Shown here in pieces: positions 25,702 through 33,837 of a stretch of 64,000 nt of DNA. Below the pieces are notes generated by a model. The model saw only the letters and a list, made by a program, of their open reading frames with translations. It was not told where the DNA came from and did no database searches. The position numbers and the translations under genes were made by a program. The stretch comes from Kineosporia mesophila (GTDB lineage: Bacteria > Actinomycetota > Actinomycetes > Actinomycetales > Kineosporiaceae). Location of the stretch: positions 62,001 to 126,000 of the forward strand of contig NZ_JAJOMA010000008.1 in assembly GCF_021129235.1 (NCBI RefSeq), in the 5' to 3' direction. How positions within the stretch are numbered: position 1 is the first letter of the stretch; each line of letters begins with the position of its first letter.

Positions 25702-27132
25702 TCACTGGTTGATCGTGGTGATCCCGAAATCATTACTGGCCGTGCGGAAGTCCTGGTAAAGCACCCGGGTCTGCGGGTCCCAGCCCTGCTGCCCCGTGTT
25801 GTTGCAGTCCCACAGCTGTACCTTCGCGCCATTCGTGGTGATGGCGCCCAGATTCGCATCCAGGCAACGGTTGTTGTACATCGACCGGATCGGTCCGGCT
25901 ACCGAGCCGTTGCACTGCCACAGCTGGACGGTGGTGCCGTTGGCGTTGATCGTGCCCAGGTCGGCGTCCAGGCAGTACGCCTCATTCGTAGCGCTGCGGA
26001 TGGAGCCGTCATTGGTGAACACGAAATTCTGCTGCATGGTGTTATTGCAGTCCCAGAGCTGAATCCTGGTGCCATTGCGGTTCAGGTTGTTCGCGTCGGC
26101 ATCCAGGCACTTGCCGTTGTAAGAGATCTTGATCGGATAGTAGGAGCCGCTGCCCGAGATCGTTCCCTTGGCCGTCACCTTGTCATCGTTCAGGGTGAAC
26201 ACCGGTCCACCGCTGTCACCCGGGCGGGCACCGATTCCGCCGTTCGAATTGGCCAGCACCAGATCGGTGTAGGTCTCGCCGGCGAAGGAATAGCTGTAAG
26301 AGAAGTTGGACGAGTTCCGGATGTTGCACTGCGCGCCGCTCGTCATACCCGACTGACAGACCCATTCGCTGGGAAAGGTGTCGCCCCAGCCGCTGACGGC
26401 CTTCGTGAACTGGGCGCGGTCCTCATAGCGTTTGGTGCCGCCACCGTCCCAGATCCGCCCCGAGGCACCGGCGGTGATCAGCATGACATCGTGAGCCAGG
26501 TTCTTGCGCTCGCCGGTGCCGACCGTGCGGGTGGCGTCGCCGTTCTTGAAGACACCGCCGGTCCACCCGCAGTGCCCGGCCGTCAGGATGTACTGGGTGC
26601 TGCCCTGCTGCACCGCGAAACCACTCGAGCAGCAGCCGCCCCCGGGCGTGGTGATCCGGCCGCCGCCGTAGTAGGGGGCTTAGTCGTCCTGGCGCCAGCT
26701 GGGTTTCGGGGCGGGAGCCACCTCCATGCGGATCTTGACGGACGAGGTGTCGAGTGCCCGGGTCCGGAACCGGTTCACCGTGGCGGTGGAGATCGGGGAG
26801 GACGTCTGCGCGATGAGTCCGCTGCCGTCGGCGGGCACCCGGACGCCGTAGACCGGGCCGTCCGCCGCGGAGATGTAGGCCATGGCCTCCTTCTCGGCCT
26901 TCCTCAGCTCGGTGCGGGAATACCGGGCGCTGTGCAGGGAGGCTGTCTTCTCGCCGCGGACAAGGGCTTTGATGCCGGACGGGGCGGAGCCCTTCCAATA
27001 CACGCTGACGCCCTTCGATGTCAGCGAGATGCCGGTGTAGCCGGCGTGCGGTCCGGCCTCGATCCGGTCGCGCAGGCGCTGGGCCGCGGCCATGAGCGCG
27101 GGAACGCCCAGAATCTGCCGGCGACGGAACAT
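25702..27132 (-). pseudogene. S1 (chymotrypsin-like) secreted protease with ricin-type lectin domain, broken
   Basis: Reading leftward, a propeptide-like part (GVPALMAAAQRLRDRIEAG) runs to an ochre TAA at 26682-26680. The same frame then continues as APYYGGGRITTPGGGCCSSG and a full protease: His in YILTAGHCG, Asp in AHDVMLI and Ser in GARPGDSGGPV. Three ricin-B repeats follow (KCLDADANNLNRNG, YCLDADLGTINANG, RCLDANLGAITTNG, each with QLW). No signal peptide is present. In-frame codons upstream of the ATG (TEAVLGAE) look like propeptide as far as the TGA at 27160, so the 5' end is lost too. The palindrome at 27202 begins only 40 bases beyond. Confidence 0.85.
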
Positions 27133-27201
27133 TTCGGCCCCCAGAACGGCTTCGGTGGCTCACCGGGAGGGTGAGATGCCCAGGAGACAAACCCCTTTGT
27201 T

Positions 27202-27284
27202 CGTGATCATGCAAAACCTCCCCGGAGTTCTAGAACTCTCCGCCGAACAGTTCTAGAACTCCGGGGAGGTTTTGCATGATCACG
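27202..27284. repeat. 83-bp intergenic palindrome, intact copy
   Basis: Two perfect 36-base arms (27202-27237 and 27249-27284) flank an 11-base loop. Each arm reads from outside CGTGATCATGCAAAACC, then TCCCCGGAGTTCTAGAACT; the inner AGTTCTAGAACT is itself self-complementary. The copy lies between the end of the lipase-like gene and the truncated 5' end of the protease gene. Relatives are at 47601, 48784 and 55554. Confidence 0.9.
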
Positions 27285-27302
27285 GAGGTATTTTTTGGGG
27301 GG

Positions 27303-28280
27303 TCATGCGGGGGCGGGGTGGGCCTTCAGCCAGGCCTCGATGACCTCGTAAGCCCTTTCCCGCACCGGTGGCAGGGACAGGAGAACGTCGTGACGCGCGT
27401 CCTCAATTGGCACCACGGTCGTCTCGCCACCGAGGCAGCCGGCCCAGCGGGCGATCTGGCGCACGTCGAGCACCCCGTCGCCGCGGTCGCTGGCCGGGGT
27501 GTACTCGGGCTCGAAGTGGGACTTGTCGGAGCGCAGCACCAGTGAGGGCACGCCGATGTCGAGACCGCGGTGCAGCTGGGCGTGGCCGCGCCGGACCGCG
27601 TTGAGCCAGCCCGCGGTGACCGGGAAGCCCTCCAGTGGTTTGAGGGCGATGTCGAAGTCCCATTCGCCGGTGACGCTGGTGTGCAACGTGCTGCCGTAGA
27701 TGCTGGGTGGCAGGCTGAAAACCCGGAAAGGGCTGGTGTGAGCCAGGACCCGGAGCATCCAGGTGCCCGGTCCGCGCAGGAGGGCCCGGCCCTGCAGGTC
27801 GAACCACGGGCTGTTCAGGATCACGCCGACCACGGGGGTGGTCACGCCGGTGCGGCGCTTGCGGTCGAGGTACAAGGGGACGATGAGCCCTCCCGTCGAG
27901 TGGGCGAGGAGGGTGACGGGGGTGCCCGGGTGGTCCTCCTCGATCAGGGCCAGGGTCCGGTCGAGCTCCGCGTCGTACTGCTGGAGGTCCGCGGCGTAGT
28001 GCGCGGTCTGGCCGGGTGTGCGGGCCCGTCCGCACTTGCGCAGGTCCAGCGCGTAGAAGGCGAGGCCGCGAGCCGCGAACCAGTCGGCCATCGAGGTCTG
28101 GAAGAAGTAGTCCGAGAACCCGTGCACGTAGAGCACCGCCCCGCGCACCTCCTCGTCCGCCCGCGGGGTGCGGCGCACCACGACGGCCCGGACCTGACCC
28201 TCACCGTCCGGATCGGTGCCCAGCGGCAGCGTGTGCTGCTCGTAGCCGTCGCCGAGGAGATCTCCGGTCCAGGAACTCAT
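27303..28280 (-). CDS. Alpha/beta hydrolase, monoacylglycerol lipase/lysophospholipase-like
   Basis: A protein of 325 residues from ATG 28280; a longer frame to 28343 would overlap the divergent kinase gene. It has GAVLYVHGFSDYFFQ for the oxyanion hole, ALDLRKCGRA, the nucleophile elbow LLAHSTGGLI and a C-terminal EDARHDVLLS with the catalytic histidine. There is no signal peptide, so it is probably cytoplasmic. The family hydrolyses lysolipids, monoglycerides or small esters. It is divergent from the histidine kinase gene, and the 83-bp palindrome sits 18 bases after its stop. Confidence 0.87.
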   Translation of the reverse strand: MSSWTGDLLGDGYEQHTLPLGTDPDGEGQVRAVVVRRTPRADEEVRGAVLYVHGFSDYFFQTSMADWFAARGLAFYALDLRKCGRARTPGQTAHYAADLQQYDAELDRTLALIEEDHPGTPVTLLAHSTGGLIVPLYLDRKRRTGVTTPVVGVILNSPWFDLQGRALLRGPGTWMLRVLAHTSPFRVFSLPPSIYGSTLHTSVTGEWDFDIALKPLEGFPVTAGWLNAVRRGHAQLHRGLDIGVPSLVLRSDKSHFEPEYTPASDRGDGVLDVRQIARWAGCLGGETTVVPIEDARHDVLLSLPPVRERAYEVIEAWLKAHPAPA

Positions 28281-28314
28281 CTGCTGATCATCTCTATCCG
28301 TACGCTGGGCCCTG

Positions 28315-29946
28315 ATGGAACTGCTGAGGGGAAAAGTAGACACTGCGCTCCGGGTCGCACGCCGGGCGGGCTGGCCGCGGGTGGCCTACGAGGCCGCTCT
28401 CGCCCTGTTCTGCGGCTTCACCGAGCTGGTGCTGGGCGCCGCGTACGCGCCGGGCCAGGAGAGCCTGCTCGTGATCGGCCTCTTCGGCCTGGCCGGGACG
28501 GTCGCGGCGCTGGTGATCGTGCCGCTGCGTCGGCTGTGCCCGATGACCGCGCTGGCTCTCGGTGCGGCCCTCTCACTGGTGCACTTCGGCACCGGTTTCA
28601 CGCTGATCGTGCTGGCGGCGGGGGCCGGGTACCGCGCGAGGCGCCCGCCGGCGATCCTGCTGGGATTCGGGTTCGTCCTGGTCATGGGCATGGTCGGGGC
28701 GGTCGCCCAGACCGACAGCGGGCTGGTGTTCGGTCTGCTGACCGGGCTCATGCTCTTCTGCCTGACCGCCGTCGCGCCCGCCGCCGTCGCCGCGATGATC
28801 GCCCAGCGCCGCCTGCTCGTCATGACCATGCATCAGCGCAACCTCGAGCTGCACCAGGAACGGCTGCTGGTCGCCGGCCAGGCCCAGGCCCGTGAGCGCA
28901 ACCGGATCGCGGCCGAGCTGCACGACTCCCTGGGCCATCGCCTGACGCTGATGTCGCTGTACACGGGTGGGCTGTCACAGTCCCTCGGGCCCGCCGGGGC
29001 GAGTTCAGCCACTGGGGGCACCTCCCGGCCCCCTGGGGGCCGGGGGACCACCATGACCGCTACCCCACAGGTGACCGAGGCACTGACCCTGTTGCGCGAC
29101 ACCTCCGCGCAGGCGATGGGGGAGCTGCGGCAGATTCTGCGGATCCTGCACCAGGACGGTTCGGTCGAGGCGGGGCGCTCGCTGGACGAGGTGGAGGCCA
29201 CGGTCGCCTCGGCGCGGGCGACCGGTACCCCGATCGAGCTGGTGCGCAGCGGTGAACCCCGGCCCCTGAACCTGCTGGCCGAGCACGCCGCGTTCAGGGT
29301 GGTGCAGGAGGGGCTGACCAATGCGCTGAAGTACGCCGGGGGAGCCCCGGTGCGGGTCGAGGTGCGGTTCGAGGACGACGCGTTGTTCGTCGAGGTGCGC
29401 AACCGCCCCGGGCGCTTCTCGGACGGTCCGAGTACCGGCCAGGGGCTGTTGGGGCTCGCCGAACGCGTGCGGCTGGCGGGTGGTGTGTTGTCCCACGGGC
29501 TGGTGGACGTCGGTGGCTTCCGTCTGGGGGCGATGCTTCCCTACGAGTCGGAGGTCCCGGAGCCGGTTCCCGGCCCGGGTGACTTCCCGCAGGAGATCCG
29601 GCGCAGCGGCCGCCGTCAGCGCAACGGGCTGATCGCGGTGGTGGGCGCGCTGGGGGTGGCCCTCGTCGCCGCGGTCGGCGCCTTCTTCGCCGCCGGTTCG
29701 CCGGAACCCTTGCCGGAGAACGTGTTCACCTCGTTCCGGGTGGGTGATGACGAGGCCCGCACCCGCGAACTGCTCCCCACCACCCCGCTCAGCTCGCGCA
29801 CCACCGACCAGGGCGCGGCCTGCGGTACCTACCTGGCCGACCTCTACGTGCAGCCGGAGAACGGCGGCGAGGTGCGCTACGAGGTCTGCTTCCGGGACGG
29901 GATGGTGGACAGCAAGCGTGTGCTCCAGCCGCGAGGGAGCGGGTGA
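28315..29946 (+). CDS. Histidine kinase (HisKA_3/NarL type) with C-terminal extracytoplasmic domain, orphan
   Basis: A 543-residue kinase. Five to six membrane helices fill residues 20-165. The dimerisation block RNRIAAELHDSLGHRLTLMS places the phospho-accepting histidine at 203, and an HATPase_c domain follows (FRVVQEGLTNALKYAGG, GLLGLAERVRLAGGVLSHG). After the catalytic domain comes another helix (LIAVVGALGVALVAAVGAFF) and a small outside domain with two cysteines (FRVGDDEARTRELLP, AACGTY, YEVCFRDGM). A 24-residue insert at about 226-249 coincides with a GC-rich hairpin. No response regulator is adjacent. A close paralogue lies at 45858-47468, nearly identical around the H box. Confidence 0.9.
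   Translation: MELLRGKVDTALRVARRAGWPRVAYEAALALFCGFTELVLGAAYAPGQESLLVIGLFGLAGTVAALVIVPLRRLCPMTALALGAALSLVHFGTGFTLIVLAAGAGYRARRPPAILLGFGFVLVMGMVGAVAQTDSGLVFGLLTGLMLFCLTAVAPAAVAAMIAQRRLLVMTMHQRNLELHQERLLVAGQAQARERNRIAAELHDSLGHRLTLMSLYTGGLSQSLGPAGASSATGGTSRPPGGRGTTMTATPQVTEALTLLRDTSAQAMGELRQILRILHQDGSVEAGRSLDEVEATVASARATGTPIELVRSGEPRPLNLLAEHAAFRVVQEGLTNALKYAGGAPVRVEVRFEDDALFVEVRNRPGRFSDGPSTGQGLLGLAERVRLAGGVLSHGLVDVGGFRLGAMLPYESEVPEPVPGPGDFPQEIRRSGRRQRNGLIAVVGALGVALVAAVGAFFAAGSPEPLPENVFTSFRVGDDEARTRELLPTTPLSSRTTDQGAACGTYLADLYVQPENGGEVRYEVCFRDGMVDSKRVLQPRGSG
29024..29044. repeat. GC-rich perfect hairpin inside the kinase gene
   Basis: CCCGGCCCCC and GGGGGCCGGG pair around a single T. It encodes part of an extra loop just after the H box that the paralogue fills with an unrelated, shorter sequence. 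It looks like an in-frame insertion of a short palindromic element. Confidence 0.55.
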
Positions 29947-29948
29947 GC

Positions 29949-29981
29949 AACCTTTAATAAGAGCGGCGCTTATTAAAGGTT
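29949..29981. promoter_or_regulatory. AT-rich palindromic operator upstream of the Fic gene
   Basis: AACCTTTAATAAG and CTTATTAAAGGTT are perfect 13-base arms around a 7-base loop (AGCGGCG). A related half-site, CCTTAATAAGG, follows at 29993-30003. Such AT-rich DNA is rare here. It starts five bases after the kinase stop and ends 57 bases before the Fic start, so it could be both a terminator-like hairpin and an operator bound by the Fic protein's winged-helix domain. Confidence 0.6.
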
Positions 29982-30038
29982 ATGGCGATATCCCTTAATA
30001 AGGAGAGATGCTGGCCAAGGATCTGGGGGGTTGTTCGG

Positions 30039-31241
30039 ATGGTGCAGGGGTTCGAGATCCACTACGAAGAGTATCGCTGGGAGTCCGATCCGGACGCTCC
30101 ACCGACGTCGCGTCGCGCACGGATGGCGGCTCGCGGGCCTTACCGGGCAGCGATACCGGCGACGGTGGCCGAGCGGGCTTTTTCCGTGTCCGGGCCGGTC
30201 GAGGCGGGGGCGTCCGATGCCCTGTCCGAAATCGTACGCTTCGACGGCGAGCTCTCCGCAGGCATCCTGGGCCAGGACGACGAGTTCACGCCTCTGGCGG
30301 CGGTGCTGTTACGCACCGAGTCGGCGTCGTCGTCGCAGATCGAGAACGTGACGGCGGGGGCGAAGGCGCTGGCCATGGCCACGTTGCAGGAGAAGAGCGA
30401 CCCGAATGCCCAGCTGGTGGCGGCCAATGTCGAGGCCATGCAGCGGTCGGTGGCGATGGCCGACGAGCTGACCGAGCAGACGGTCCTGGACGCGCACGAG
30501 GCTCTGCTGCGAGGGCAAGACCATGCGCACCCCGGAAGGTTCCGCCCGGCGCAGGTCTGGATCGGTGGCTCGTCGTCCAGCCCGCACACAGCCACTTTCG
30601 TTCCGCCGCATCATGAACGGGTTCGGGCAGCGATGGCCGACCTGATGGATTTCTGCCGTCGTACCGACGTGCCGGTACTGACCCAGGCGGCGATCGCCCA
30701 CGCCCAGTTCGAGACCATCCACCCGTTCGCCGACGGCAACGGCCGAACCGGCCGGGTGCTGGTGCACGTCCTGCTGAAGCGCGCCGGGGCCACGCGCCGG
30801 CTGACCGTGCCGGTGTCGGCCGGTCTGCTGGTCGACACCGAGTCCTACTTCGCAGCCCTGACCGCTTACCGCGCAGGCGATCCAGAGCCGATCGTGGAAC
30901 GGTTCAGCGAGGCGGCGTTCGCGGCCGTGGGCAACGGACGGGTTCTGCACCGGGCCTTGCTCGACCGGTTCGCCGAGTGGGAGGGGCGGCTCACGGCGCG
31001 GCGGGGCGCGGCGGTCTGGAGGGTGCTGGCCCTGCTGGTGCGGCAGCCGGCGATCACCGTGAAATTCGTGCAGGAGCAGGTTGGGGTGTCGGCGCCGGCC
31101 GCGCAGAACGCCGTGGACCAGCTGGTGGGGGCGGGGGTGATCTCGCCGGTGAGTGCGAACCGGCGTAACCGGGTGTGGCTGGCCGACGAGGTGATCACCG
31201 CACTCGACGAGTTCGCGGACCGGGCCGGGCGTCGCGGGTGA
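30039..31241 (+). CDS. Fic-family protein, class II (N-terminal inhibitory motif), with winged-helix C-terminus
   Basis: A 400-residue protein from ATG 30039 (VQGFEIHYEEYRWESD). The Fic active motif HPFADGNGRTGR is complete at residues 228-239, so AMP or another nucleotide moiety could be transferred to a target protein hydroxyl. The inhibitory motif S/TxxxE(G/N) is present upstream as SSQIEN with Glu102, which defines a self-inhibited class II enzyme. A beta-flap region lies near VWIGGSSSSPHTATF. The last 100 residues form a winged-helix domain (VKFVQEQVGVSAPAAQNAVD), probably for DNA binding and autoregulation at the AT-rich palindrome upstream. The following gene starts inside its stop codon. 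Confidence 0.9.
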   Translation: MVQGFEIHYEEYRWESDPDAPPTSRRARMAARGPYRAAIPATVAERAFSVSGPVEAGASDALSEIVRFDGELSAGILGQDDEFTPLAAVLLRTESASSSQIENVTAGAKALAMATLQEKSDPNAQLVAANVEAMQRSVAMADELTEQTVLDAHEALLRGQDHAHPGRFRPAQVWIGGSSSSPHTATFVPPHHERVRAAMADLMDFCRRTDVPVLTQAAIAHAQFETIHPFADGNGRTGRVLVHVLLKRAGATRRLTVPVSAGLLVDTESYFAALTAYRAGDPEPIVERFSEAAFAAVGNGRVLHRALLDRFAEWEGRLTARRGAAVWRVLALLVRQPAITVKFVQEQVGVSAPAAQNAVDQLVGAGVISPVSANRRNRVWLADEVITALDEFADRAGRRG

Positions 31242-31591
31242 GCGTCGAGCTGGTGCCCGAGATGGTCGCGGCGGTGGAGGCGGCCGGGGATCCGGCGGAT
31301 GCGGAGGTGCGGGACACCCTGGGGGCATGGCTGCTGGTGCATCCCTCCCGCCGCGGCATCCTGGACGAGCTGATCGGGTCGGATTCGGTCTGGGAGCGGC
31401 GCACGGCCCTGGACGGGTTCCTCGACACCTACGCCCCGGTGATGCCGCGCACCATGCTGCGGTACGCGATCGAGAGGCACGCGGCCCCGGAGCGCCGCGA
31501 CCTGCTGAGCCGGGGTACGTACGGATCTGGCGACGGATCGGACTTGCGCGATCGTCCGGAATTCTTGTCTGACCGTTCCGGCGGCAGGTGA
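31238..31591 (+). CDS. Short AlkD/DNA-alkylation-repair-like protein, probable deletion derivative
   Basis: A 117-residue frame starting at GTG 31238 inside the Fic stop (GTGA). Two pieces resemble actinobacterial AlkD-type HEAT-repeat proteins: WLLVHPSRRGILDELIGSDS with WERRTALDGF from the middle of the family, and MPRTMLRYAIERHAAPERRD from the C-terminal end. The usual 220-240 residues and the DNA-contacting helices between and after these blocks are missing. It is therefore either a shrunken protein or a remnant with a central deletion. Function in repair is doubtful. Confidence 0.5.
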   Translation: MSVELVPEMVAAVEAAGDPADAEVRDTLGAWLLVHPSRRGILDELIGSDSVWERRTALDGFLDTYAPVMPRTMLRYAIERHAAPERRDLLSRGTYGSGDGSDLRDRPEFLSDRSGGR

Positions 31592-31595
31592 TCTG

Positions 31596-32552
31596 TCACA
31601 CAGCGTGCCCGGCCAGGTCGGGTGCCTCCAGGTTGCGGCGCCGGCCGCGGTACCGGCCGGGGGAGATGCCGTGGATGCGCTTGAACGCGTGGCTGAACGA
31701 CGACTCGGTGGAGTAGCCCAGCGAGTGCGACAGGGCGGCGATGGTGACGTCGTCCTCCGTGAGCGCGCGTTCGGCCAGGCGCATGCGCCAGTGCGTGAGG
31801 TAGGTCAGCGGGGGCATGCCGGCGGCCTCGCGGAAGCGCTCGGCGAACGTGGTGCGGGACATCGCCACGGTGTGGGCGAGGTCTTCGAGGGTCCAGTTGC
31901 GCTGCGGGTCGGCCTGCATCCGGTGCACGGCCGGGGCCAGGCTGGGTGTGGCCAGCACGCGCAGCCAGCTGGGCGGGCAGGCGGCGGGGTCGGCCAGGTA
32001 GCCGCGCAGCACCTCGACGAACAGCAGGCTCGCGTACTGCCGGGCGGCGAACTCGGAACCGCCCTGATCTCGCTCCATCTCGTCGAGCAGGCGGTCGAGC
32101 AGCCAGCGCAGCACCGGGGCCTGGCCGTCGCTCGCCCGGATGTGGGTGACCGGTTCCAGCGCGGCCAGCAGCAGTTCCTCACCGCTGCGGTCGAGCGCGA
32201 TGTGACCGCCGACCAGGGCCACGTCGGGGCTCTCGCCCAACTGCACGGTCTGGCTGTTGCGGTCGTGGAGCCGGAACAGCGCCTCACCGTCGGTGGGGTT
32301 CAGGCCGGGGTCGCTGGACATGATCTGCCGCAGGTCGCCGTGCACCACGGCGATGTCGCCCTCGGCCAGCCGGATCTGCCGGTCGGCGCCGGGGACGGTC
32401 AGCCAGAACTCTCCCCGGGCCGGGGCGACGAGCATCAGCGGGGCGTGCGCGCGCAGGGTCAGCGACCAGGGGCCCTGGGCCTTGATGGCCCGGGCGAGCA
32501 CGCACCGGGCATCGATCATGGACAGGGCCGCTGACAGAGGGTCACTGGACAC
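31596..32552 (-). CDS. AraC-family transcriptional regulator with cupin sensor
   Basis: A protein of 318 residues from GTG 32552, which has GCAGGT upstream; the frame is open to 32687 but that would overlap the divergent gene. A cupin_6-type sensor (IRLAEGDIAVVHGDLRQIM) covers the first 180 residues. The AraC domain lies at about 215-305 with WTLEDLAHTVAMSRTTFAER and IAALSHSLGYSTESSFSHAF. It is divergent from the haloperoxidase-type hydrolase, the usual partner of this regulator group, and likely controls it. Confidence 0.9.
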   Translation of the reverse strand: MSSDPLSAALSMIDARCVLARAIKAQGPWSLTLRAHAPLMLVAPARGEFWLTVPGADRQIRLAEGDIAVVHGDLRQIMSSDPGLNPTDGEALFRLHDRNSQTVQLGESPDVALVGGHIALDRSGEELLLAALEPVTHIRASDGQAPVLRWLLDRLLDEMERDQGGSEFAARQYASLLFVEVLRGYLADPAACPPSWLRVLATPSLAPAVHRMQADPQRNWTLEDLAHTVAMSRTTFAERFREAAGMPPLTYLTHWRMRLAERALTEDDVTIAALSHSLGYSTESSFSHAFKRIHGISPGRYRGRRRNLEAPDLAGHAV

Positions 32553-32667
32553 CTGCGTACTCTCGCGCAAGTTCCCCGAACTCTCAAGCACAGCCGGGAA
32601 CGGTCCGCGTTGGCAGCATGGGAACGTCCCCCTGGCACGCTCGACACTGTGAGAAAGAACGAGGCAC

Positions 32668-33483
32668 ATGCCCACCATCACCACCACTGACGGCGTCGAG
32701 ATCTACTACGCCGAGCACGGCACCGGGCAGCCCATCATCTTCAGCCACGGCTGGCCGCTGAACTCCGACGCCTGGGCGCAGGAGCTCAAGGTCTTCGCCG
32801 ACGCCGGTTACCGCGCGATCGCCCACGACCGCCGGGGTCACGGCCGCTCCAGCGCGACCACCACCGGCAACGACATCGACACCTACGCGCGTGACCTGGC
32901 GGCCCTGGTCGAGGCCCTCGACCTGCGTGACGTGGTCGTCGTCGGCCACTCCACCGGGGGTGGCGAGGTCGTGCGGTACGCCGCGCAGTACGCCGCCGGC
33001 CGGGTCGCCAAGGTCGTCACCATCGGCGCCGTTCCGCCGCAGATGGTCGCGAACGACGCCAACCCCGACGGTGTGCCGATCGAGGTCTTCGACGGCATCC
33101 GCGAGAACGTGCTGAAGGACCGCTCGCAGTTCTGGAAGGACCTGTCGGAGTCGTTCTTCGGTGCCAACCACGGCCGCGATGTCTCCCAGGGCGCGAAGGA
33201 CGACTTCTGGCGGATGGGCATGACGGCCGACCTGGTCTCTGCCTACGACTGCGTGAAGGCCTTCTCCGAGACCAACTTCGTCGAGGACCTGAAGGCCCTC
33301 GAGGTGCCGATCTTCATCGGGCACGGCGACGACGACCAGATCGTGCCGCTGGCCAACGCGGCCGAGAAGTCGATCAAGCTGGTCAAGGACGGCACGCTGA
33401 AGATCTACGCGGGCGCCCCGCACGGTGTGCACGGCGACTTCCAGCAGCAGTGGCAGAAGGACGTCCTGGCCTGGCTGGCCTGA
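32668..33483 (+). CDS. Non-heme (cofactor-free) chloroperoxidase-type alpha/beta hydrolase
   Basis: A 271-residue hydrolase with full similarity to bacterial cofactor-free haloperoxidases/perhydrolases. It shows FSHGWPLNSDAWAQEL, AHDRRGHGRS, the nucleophile elbow VVVGHSTGGGEV (Ser near 95), the aspartate in FIGHGDDDQIVP and the histidine in YAGAPHGVHG. It is cytoplasmic, with no signal peptide. It can act as an esterase and form peracids in acid buffers; the natural substrate is unknown. A strong hairpin terminator follows 10 bases after the stop. Confidence 0.95.
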   Translation: MPTITTTDGVEIYYAEHGTGQPIIFSHGWPLNSDAWAQELKVFADAGYRAIAHDRRGHGRSSATTTGNDIDTYARDLAALVEALDLRDVVVVGHSTGGGEVVRYAAQYAAGRVAKVVTIGAVPPQMVANDANPDGVPIEVFDGIRENVLKDRSQFWKDLSESFFGANHGRDVSQGAKDDFWRMGMTADLVSAYDCVKAFSETNFVEDLKALEVPIFIGHGDDDQIVPLANAAEKSIKLVKDGTLKIYAGAPHGVHGDFQQQWQKDVLAWLA

Positions 33484-33493
33484 GTTCCTTCCT

Positions 33494-33526
33494 GATGTGG
33501 CCGGTGCGGTTCGCACCGGCCACATC
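33494..33526 (+). terminator. Rho-independent-type hairpin after haloperoxidase gene
   Basis: GATGTGGCCGGTGCG and CGCACCGGCCACATC are perfect 15-base arms around GTT. It lies 11 bases after the stop and is followed by no strong T run. Placement and stability fit a terminator. Confidence 0.8.
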
Positions 33527-33630
33527 GTCATGAACGCAGGTGAAAGGGCATGGCGAGGAGCTGCCGGCCGGAGCGATCGTGAACGTGCGTCGGCCCGGTG
33601 CTCCCGCGGCTCCCGCCAGGACAGTGGATG

Positions 33631-33682
33631 CGTTGTGTACATCTGGTACATCCGGTACCGGATGTACCAGATGTACACAACG
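33631..33682. repeat. 52-bp perfect palindrome without loop
   Basis: Arms 33631-33656 and 33657-33682 are exact reverse complements meeting at GGT/ACC. Each arm contains TGTACATC and GGTACATC, a near repeat ten bases apart, so the whole element offers several nested palindromes. The base composition is AT-richer than the flanks. It lies in a stretch without intact genes between the haloperoxidase terminator and a TetR fragment. It is not similar to the 83-bp family. Confidence 0.9.
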
Positions 33683-33837
33683 CAGACCGGCCGGCTCGCG
33701 CTCGGGTGCCGTCGACCGGACTCGGAGCTCCAGGAACGGTGACAGCCCGGCGCCCTGCCCCCCGCACACGATGTGCACCAAGGCCCTGGCCGCTTCCGTC
33801 GGATTGTCGGGTTCGGGCGTTCGGTTCCTTCGGGGGA

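Noticed and set aside
27202-27284. Interpretation of the 83-bp palindromes as ordinary terminators
   Set aside because: Some copies are placed after gene ends, but one lies between two divergent genes, the arms are far longer and more conserved than a terminator needs, and no T run follows. I kept them as repeats.
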